Assembly (NCBI GenBank): GCA_003116995.1
Contig: BDSL01000028.1
Coordinates: forward strand, 1 to 64,000
From: Yamagishiella unicocca
Lineage: Eukaryota; Chlorophyta; Chlorophyceae; Chlamydomonadales; Volvocaceae
DNA length: 64,000 nucleotides
Direction of reading: 5' to 3'
The notes below the pieces were generated by a model that made no database searches, was not told the DNA's origin, and saw nothing but the letters and a program-made list of their open reading frames with translations. The position numbers were made by a program, and so were the translations under genes. This document shows positions 57,501 to 64,000 of the stretch, one piece after another (position 1 is the stretch's first letter; every line of letters begins with the position of its first letter).

Positions 57501-60500
57501 TGGCATGTCGCCCAGCTTAATCAATCAGTCACAGCTATGGTGGACTGCAGAAACCAATGTCAGGAGTGCATTATTCCTACCCACTGGTGGTGCTGCCTTT
57601 ACCTCCATGGTCTTTTACAAAATGTTGGTGTCTGGCAATGCGGTCGTCAACTTCAATGGCAACTGCGTTGGTGATGATAACGGTAATCTCAACAGAGCTT
57701 CCTATGATGGCCTATCGCTGGCCAAATTGGGGATGGGCGGCGGGCTATACATCACGGGCAATGTTGCGGCAACCCTGAGCTGCTCCGATTTCTCTCTGGG
57801 CAATATGGCAGCATTTGGGGCATCTGTTGCTTCCACGCAGGGTTGCAACTCCTTCCCAAAGGACAATAAGGCGGTAAGGATGGTAGATGCCTGTGTAGGC
57901 CTTGTTTTCTTGACATGTGTGTCACTTTCATATCCTAGTGCGTGTGCTAGTGGGTTATGGGCGCTGAAAAGCCACCGGCAGGTAGGTATAGATGCAAATT
58001 CCAAATGCAAATTCCGTATCTTGTGAAGGTCGTAGTATGGCAAGCATATGTATTCACACATACATAAACATCATCAAGTGTTTTCTTTTTAGGAAACAAC
58101 ATCACAAACTGCGATGCTGCACTCCATCATGCACATTGTGAGAATGATTACTGAAGTGCGTGCTGATGAAAAAAATGGTTTTAAATAAACATAGAAGCGA
58201 ATAGCGGATGGATATACCTTATGTGAACTATTCAATTCTACGTTTCAAGCCTGTGTTTCTGCCTGTAGATAATTTTAATGTCATCATTGCCACCACAGGA
58301 AGTAGAACCCTACACAGAAATGCTCTTCTGGGAGCCGGTATTTAGTGAGCTCTTTGTAATTGGCCAGCAGCAATGCTGGGTTATTTTCATGCACGACACT
58401 TTGCTACCAAGCCCAGGTTCGACAGTCGCACCAGCAGTGAGCTGTGATGGGTCAGCGACAACTGCCAAAGAGGTGAGGCGAGCACTTTGAAAGGACACAT
58501 CACCATATATGTTATACTAGGGCGCGCACATTTGGTGGCAATGGCTTCCCATCTATGTACGTATCCATTTTATAAGAGTAATGCATGTGTACCTATTTCC
58601 TGCAGCTACCACCATCAATTTAGAGAGCGAGGATTAGTCACATCGGGTCTTGTAGTTGCCACCATCTCAGCATCTTGTACGGTATCATGAATATCCGCCT
58701 GCTGCTATGCTGCGCATGTCCCCCTGGTGTTGCCTGTGCCTGGTGTTCATTCCTCCCTGGCAGGTGAGGCCAGTAGTGCACCTTAACACCTGTCTCGCGG
58801 GCACTCAGGGCGGGCTTTCCTTACGCTGTTGTTCATAAGTGATATGCCAACAAAGTGTCTTCTTTGCAGGCATCATCGCTATGGATGGAAAACTTCGTGG
58901 CATCAGCTTTGCTCATCAGCTGCAGTAACAGCACAGGCCTGCTGGCACGCACACTAAACCCTTTGGATTGGCCAAACGATCCAGTCGAGGACATAGATGC
59001 TGTGAAGATGGGTCTAAAAGCTTGGAAGGTAACAGCTTCAAAGGGCCCATCAAGTAAGGCATTAGCACAGTACAGCACTCTTCAGAGGTTATTGGGGTCA
59101 TGCTCGTTAGAGAGGTTACAAGTCGAAGCCACTGGCGTCCGTTACATTGGGATGCCACCTGCCTACATGGACTTGCTTCCTATGGGTATTGCTTCACCCG
59201 GAAATATGAGGCAGGGTGAGCCGCCAAAAATACGCCTGCGTGCTGCTAATGAATTTGATGTATACATTCAGCTTTATGACATATTTAATCAACCTGTAAC
59301 ATCAGGTAAGCATTTGCAATTGGGCTTGATAGTGTAAATAGCTGTTATTATTTGCCATGAAATATGAAAATGACCCTAATGTGCACCATAGAACAGCTGG
59401 GGCAACCTGTCTCCACTTCCAACCTGTTGCTTGCAGATGTGGCACCATCAAGTGTAACATTAAACCTGTTGCCACAGCCCCCCAAGGGCTTCCTGAATGG
59501 AAGCACGCATCGGCCTTGGATGGATAATTCTATTGCCAACCTTAACTTCGGAGACAATAAGACGTCAATAGCACTGTTCGAAGGGGGTAAAGCCATGTAC
59601 CTCAAGGTTATGGCATATGGCTGGCCTGGTGAATATAAGCTCGTGATAACAATCATTGGAGACAGATCGTTAAACGTGAGCACATGTTTGAGGCTGAGGC
59701 TTGCTCTTGAGGCTTGCTCTTGCAGCTTACTTATGCTTGTGGCTTGCAGCTTGCTGCTTGGCGCCAGTATGCACACTCGTGGTATGCAAACTCGTGCTGC
59801 TTGCGTGCCAGTATGCACACTCGTGCCAGTATGCACACTGGTGCTGCTTGGCGCCAGCATGCACAGAAGTGGTAACAAAACTAGCAACCAGGGATTCACC
59901 AAGGAGACTGCCATGGGGCTTCTGATGTGTTCCTCGTTTTACATACGTCGCCACTGTGCATGCCTTCTACACCTTTGTGTATGGTAACAGGTTGCGCCTC
60001 TTGAAGTGCAAGTGGAGCTAATGGGGTGTGCTGTTGGCGAGACGCTCGATTTGGTATATGCTAAGAGAGAGGTCAAGCCATCATGGACTGGCTGCACACC
60101 ATGCAAGCAGCAACAGTATGGACTGTGGAGTGACAGCCGTCCGAGCCTTAATTCTGGCACATATGACTTCACACTTGCGTCGATGAACGAAACGTCACAA
60201 AGGCTTTCTGAAATTGGAGTCTGCCAGGCCTGCCCACGCAATGCGATGTGTAGGGGGGGTCCTCTGATTGTACCAGTACCGGGTGAGTGGCAATAATCTA
60301 TTAAAAAAGAGGAGTATAGCCAGTAGTAAGAAGATTTTTATAAACAGTGTATGGAGGAAACGTCGATATGTTTGAACTCCCTAGGGTAATAGGAAACCAG
60401 GAGTATAGCAAACCATTATATATTATCATCATCAACACTTCACCCTTTGTCCGGCACCAGGGAAGATGGTGAGACGTCTCTCAGCAGTGCTTTAGGATGA

Positions 60501-63500
60501 CATAGGGACCACGCACGGAAAACTTAAGTGGATGGATTGGCTGCGCAACATGCAACTAACTCGTCAGCTCACTCCAACACCAGACCCAGCACTGGCCATT
60601 TCCTTTGCCAGATGCCTGGCCTCAGCGGGGTGGTGGTGATATAGTGGCGGAAAGAGGTCCAGGGTTTTGGAGGCCCTGTATGCATTTATTGCCCTCTTTC
60701 AGCAAGTAAGCTCAGATTTTACAGCATTAGGATGGGTTAGTTTATATATGTCATGTGTATGGACCATTCCATGGGCCACCAATTAATGGCTGATAGTGAA
60801 TATACCATGGAATGACCCGTAAAACCTGTCAACCTGCCTCATTATAAGGCTGTTAAGCAACAGAGGTAGGCCTTGTAAACAAAATTTATGGTCGAATTGG
60901 TGTTTGAAAGCCAAAATCATTTCAGCGTAGAAGTAGACAAGGGGTGTCGGCTTCCTCGAAGCCGGAAAAAGGGCGGGGCCCCTCTGCATCCGTACGGGCC
61001 AGTTGCTTTTGTGGAGCACGAGTGATCACTGCGGGCCGGTTGCTTAGCTGCGTGTGTGACAACTAACAGGAGGGCTGCTCCACCACGCATGCAAGGATAG
61101 AAACCACCTTGACAGAAGTGTAAGAGGAAGCCAACATTAATTGCATGCATGCGCCAATTTCGGGTGCATGCCGCATGGTCAGTAACGCGAAGCGCCAACC
61201 GACATGCCCTTGTCGTGGAAGGCCAGAGCGTTGCTTAGCAAACCAACGTGCGGGTTACATGGATATCATCTGCGTGGTGCCTGCTGACAGAGCTGAGGGT
61301 CCCACGGCGGTAGACAACACCATAATCGTCGTTGCCGGGCATCAAAGCGAATGATAGAGCCAGGGAATCGTTGGGAACACGGGTTTAATTGGTGGGAACA
61401 CGGTGCGTGTCATGACCGTGTTCCCAGCATTTAGGCCGTGTTCCCGCCCTTGCAATTGTTCCGGATACAATCAACGAATCGTCCTACCTTATACGTCATT
61501 TAGAAGGTACCGGGCATCCATGCGAATGATATGAGCCAGGGAATCGTTGGGAACACGGGTGCGTTTGGTGTGAACACGGTGCGTGTCATGACCGTGTTCC
61601 CAGCATTTTAGGCCGTGTTCCCAAGAATGACCGGCTACCCTTACGTCCCCACAGAATACTGCCCAAAATCACTCCAAGCCTACGGTACTCTTAGTATGAT
61701 GACGGATACAAGCTCGATGTGTCCGGACCACTCGCAAGGGTGGTAACACGGCCTGAAACGCTGGGAACGCGGTCATGACACACACCATGTTCCCACCAAT
61801 AACCCCCGTGTTCCCACCCATTCCCCCGCTCATCTCAGCCGCATGGATGCCCAATACCTTTCAATATGACGTCTAAGATTAATTCAATGTGTCCGGACAA
61901 CTGGAAAGGCGGGAACACGGCCTAAAATGCTGGGAATGGCATGCACCGTGTTCCCACCAATTGCAAGGGTGGGAACAGGGCCTGATCACTCAGCGTTATG
62001 TACCAAACCATTGTGAGGCTTGTGCATGCCAACCATCGCCAAAGTGCTGGCTGGCACAGCCGAGCGCGCCACGGGAGAGAGCGTCATGAGTGCGCCTCCT
62101 CGCTCGAAGGTCCCGATCGGTTGGCTTACGATAGTAGTAGCGCAGGTCATAAAACGAAACGGCTAGCCTATCTGCATAAAGTGCAAAGGTGCTCGGCCCC
62201 GCAAGCCGCAACGATGGTGAAGTAAGATGCAAGGCCGCGGCGAGCGAATATCAGAATTATGAGATGCCGTGGCTTGATCTTTTAACTATGAGATACATGG
62301 AACCTGTTAGAGGGAAGTATAGTGCGAAAGGCATTGCTTTGGCCGCGGCCTTGCTCCACGGAGACCGTGAAACTCATTCTCGCTCAAATGATTTTTGGTT
62401 AGTATGTAATAGAGGATACATAAGGCTATTGAATATTACCCATATAGGTAATATTACCTATATACATAAGGCTATTGAATATTACCTATATTACCTATAT
62501 ATATTACCTACCAAATTAGAAGGCGTATAAGGACGGTGTTAGGCTGTCTTAGCCCATATAAAAAGGATAGCTATAAGAGCTATAAGTAGGTTTAAAAAGC
62601 CCATAAAACCCACTTATAATTACTTATCTACGCCGCGGTAAAACTGTGCACTCTTAAAACACTAAGAAAACACATTCCTTATGTTTTCTTAGCGACTCCT
62701 TATAACGTTCTCAGCCTTCTTAGTGCTTTATTAGGGCGTTTTCTTAAAGCTTTATTAGAGCGTTTATTACAGCTGTCTTTTAGCGCGTTTTCTTAGTGCT
62801 TCCTTAGCGGTTTCTTTAGTGTGTTCTTATAACGCTGTAAACACTTTTCTGATAGCCATTATTGTTAGATAGGGTTCGTACTGGACGGACAGTGTTACTT
62901 CCGTATGCCCTGACCATTGCACAATGAGAGCTCTCCGAGAGGCAAAACATGCATTACATTTGCAAATGTAATATGGTTACAGTTGGGCGTCCTATAATGT
63001 TTGGTGCGAACGCACGCACGCACGCACGCACGGACGCACGGACGCACCGACATGGGCAACCCTAGGGGGCGGGGCCCCCCGAGGCGCTTCGCGCTGGGGC
63101 CCCGCCCAAAAACATTTCCTGTGCTCTTCATTCATTGTATCTGCTGGGTTCAGCTGTCGTATGGTGAGACCTGGCCTGGGCCCTTCCTCTTGTCCTGGGT
63201 TTACCCAGGCTTGAGGACACTGCTGTAACCTCTCATCATCATTTCAAAGCGTACATAGTTCCTATATATATTGCACAGACATATAGCAGAACGGGTGACT
63301 AATTTAAGCATTATCCGGTGGAACTATGTTGTTGAATTAAGGAAACACCGCTTACATTGGAAAAGGCAAAAGCGAGTGGATCGCAGAAGAATGCTTACTA
63401 CTTCAGTGAAATCGGGAGGTGCGTGGCATATACAGTGCATGTTTAAATATGCTATGCCTTGTCCATTTGAACATCAGCAATGTTACTTTGCGAGTACTAA

Positions 63501-64000
63501 GAAAGGGGGACATGTACAACAGTATATATTGCATGTGTGTTGGTCATGATTTACCATGCGGCCTGGCCTGCTGGTGCGTGGCCGTCCAATGACAAGCCGT
63601 TGGCCCATCTACGTACAGGTTACTGGCACAGTGCTGCCAACTCAACAAGGATGCATCGGTGCCCCAATCCGTCAGCATGTGGAAGTGGCAATGTTGTTGG
63701 ACCCAGGACATATACAGGCGACAACACAGCTGGAGAGCAATTCGATCCTGCCCTTAGTGCTCGCTCTGGCCAATTACTTGCCTGCCAGGCGGCCTGGTAC
63801 GCGACTGTGCCCCCTGGCTTTCAAGTCATAAAAATGTATCGTGAGCATAAGGATAAGGGAGGCCAGAGCGCAATCAATGGCAATACTGATGACCACCCAC
63901 CACCCCCAGGAGTTCATTCACCACCTCTGACCCCTTATGGACAGCCTCCATCCTTGATAGCTGACCGGTCCCCTTCAGCACAAAACACACCGTCCTCCTG
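48546..64000 (+). CDS. Giant secreted beta-helix (Pmp-like) protein, partial
   Basis: Proposed exons: 48546-48606 (signal peptide, core AYAILLLLFAG), 48682-48858, 49085-50028, 50474-52201, 54398-54946, 55150-56163, 56641-57873, 58093-58155, 58299-58472, 58870-59305, 59437-59675, 59991-60282 and 63619 to beyond the edge. All phases agree; at least 2,430 codons. The second and eighth exons are the least certain, and one more may lie near 58606. Exons 4-7 carry many GGA[IVLF]Y and N-N-[ST]/FxxN repeats (GGAIYAEAANG, GGALYFHT, GGGIYLSA, GGAVFLAQ), the chlamydial polymorphic-membrane-protein repeat, which folds as a right-handed beta-helix. The tail has CTPCKQQQYGLWSDSRPSL and CPRNAMCRGGPLIVPVPG, then YWHSAANSTRMHRCPNPSAC after a 3.3-kb intron. 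It is probably a cell-surface or extracellular protein with many N-glycosylation sites; the ligand is unknown. Membrane segments may follow outside the window. Confidence 0.8.
50567..50968. repeat. Perfect 201-bp in-frame tandem duplication
   Basis: 50567-50767 is repeated as 50768-50968. I see no difference until the very end, where GGT becomes GAT. It adds exactly 67 codons, one beta-helix module from GANSSAGLALS to AEAANG, within exon 4 of the beta-helix gene. Confidence 0.92.
52202..54397. other. 2.2-kb intron of the beta-helix gene
   Basis: The donor CAG|GTACGG and the acceptor CATAG|GCG give matching phase and join GGGILVQ to AVTSSSIS. The intron has an AT dinucleotide run at 52720-52730 and an irregular repeat at 53250-53420 (GCATCATATCTGGCA, GAACTGGACATCGAA). 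A missed small exon cannot be excluded. Confidence 0.55.
61145..61354 (+). other. Conserved 69-codon frame in copy 2
   Basis: Partner of 33259-33465, with one extra codon (a GCG insertion) and about a dozen residue changes. Contains CPCRGRPERC and YMDIICVVPADRAEGPT. Function unknown. Confidence 0.35.
61998..62530 (+). other. Overlapping conserved short frames in copy 2
   Basis: Frames 61998-62225 (75 codons) and 62189-62530 (113 codons), partners of those in copy 1. The second frame stays conserved up to RSNDFW, then runs into the AT-rich block missing in copy 1. A stop in one frame and continuation in the other suggest an old frameshift. No family is recognised. Confidence 0.35.
62420..62970. 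repeat. AT-rich block specific to copy 2
   Basis: Begins with repeats of AATATTACCTATAT-like units, then CTATAAGAGCTATAAGTAGG, then many CGTTTTCTTAG / TTTCTTAGTGC / TTATTAGAGCG variants to about 62870. Base composition is far from that of the rest of the element. It interrupts sequence that is continuous in copy 1, so it is either an insertion here or a deletion there. Confidence 0.7.

Larger units (their letters stand above)
60935..63107 (+). mobile_element. Unclassified repeat element, copy 2 (in an intron)
   Basis: Reads AGACAAGGGGTGTCGGCTTC... to ...GGGGCCCCGCCC. It is the inverted relative of 32109-33631 but longer (2.17 kb), mainly through an AT-rich block at 62420-62970. It carries at least eight GTGGGAACACGG / CCGTGTTCCCAC motifs in both orientations (61370-61980), often paired as palindromes around GTGTCATGACCGTGTT. 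The flanks share nothing I can call a target duplication. Short conserved frames are at 61145-61354, 61998-62225 and 62189-62530. It lies in sense orientation in the intron of the beta-helix gene only if the orientation is defined this way. Confidence 0.8.
60283..63618. other. 3.3-kb intron of the beta-helix gene holding a repeat element
   Basis: The donor CCGG|GTGAGT and the acceptor TACGTACAG|GT restore a Gly codon and join LIVPVPG to YWHSAANS, a continuous run in this protein family. Without the 2.2-kb element inside, the intron would be about 1.2 kb. Confidence 0.8.

Noticed and set aside
58606..58680. An extra exon of the beta-helix gene with GLVTSGLVVATISAS
   Set aside because: The composition is plausible, but the splice phase does not match the neighbouring exons, so I left it out of the model.
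33632..60934. The two inverted element copies as ends of one giant 31-kb composite transposon
   Set aside because: The right copy lies inside an intron of the beta-helix gene, whose exons continue on both sides in frame. The copies also differ by large indels and share no flanking duplication. Two independent insertions are simpler.
1..64000. CRISPR arrays, rRNA, tRNA, bacterial operons or an integrated virus
   Set aside because: The regular repeats are minisatellites without unique spacers. No clover-leaf or rRNA core sequence was recognised, all well-supported genes have introns, and no capsid, polymerase or integrase hallmark apart from LINE reverse transcriptase was seen.

Overview
The window looks like nuclear DNA of a GC-rich, intron-dense green alga, most likely a volvocine or Chlamydomonas-type species. 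Three things point there. Genes are broken into many short exons with GT-AG junctions and some GC-AG junctions. TGTAA poly(A) signals lie 90-260 nt past the stops of five of the gene models. One gene has the long 'polymorphic membrane protein-like beta-helix plus Cys-rich tail' layout that I recall from such algae. Nothing looks like a bacterial operon, and I found no rRNA, tRNA or CRISPR array.

Layout. 0-2.3 kb: a 51/52-bp minisatellite in two blocks, running into a partial gene. 2.9-10.1 kb: a recent ~3-kb segmental duplication carrying two near-identical four-exon FkbM-type methyltransferase genes on the minus strand. 10.1-11.9 kb: remnant of a mobile element whose relative occurs at 36-46 kb. 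13.2-17.8 kb: a divergent pair, MYG1-type nuclease (minus) and acyl-CoA-binding protein (plus). 18.3-24.6 kb: a 13-exon secreted or Golgi glycosyltransferase gene. 25.2-31.3 kb: a 15-exon coiled-coil protein ending in a C1q/TNF-like beta-sandwich candidate. 32.1-33.6 kb: one copy of an unclassified repeat element; a second, inverted copy sits at 60.9-63.1 kb inside an intron.

35.6-46.9 kb is a nest of transposons. The outermost is a 10.8-kb element with 191-bp terminal inverted repeats that differ at two positions; it looks Mutator-like, but I see no transposase. A solo LTR sits in its left flank. Inside it are a short LINE fragment between 69-bp direct repeats and a 7.24-kb hAT-like element with a perfect 8-bp target duplication. 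That hAT-like element contains two LINE pieces joined tail to head.

48.5 kb to the right edge: a very large secreted beta-helix gene (at least 2,430 codons), which runs off the window. Exon models for MYG1, ACBP, both FkbM genes, the glycosyltransferase and the coiled-coil gene close in a single reading frame from start to stop. That is the main support for their coordinates. All were built by eye from splice sites and family resemblance, with no transcript data. The genes show no common pathway; this is an ordinary mixed stretch of algal chromosome, and its most unusual feature is the layered mobile DNA.
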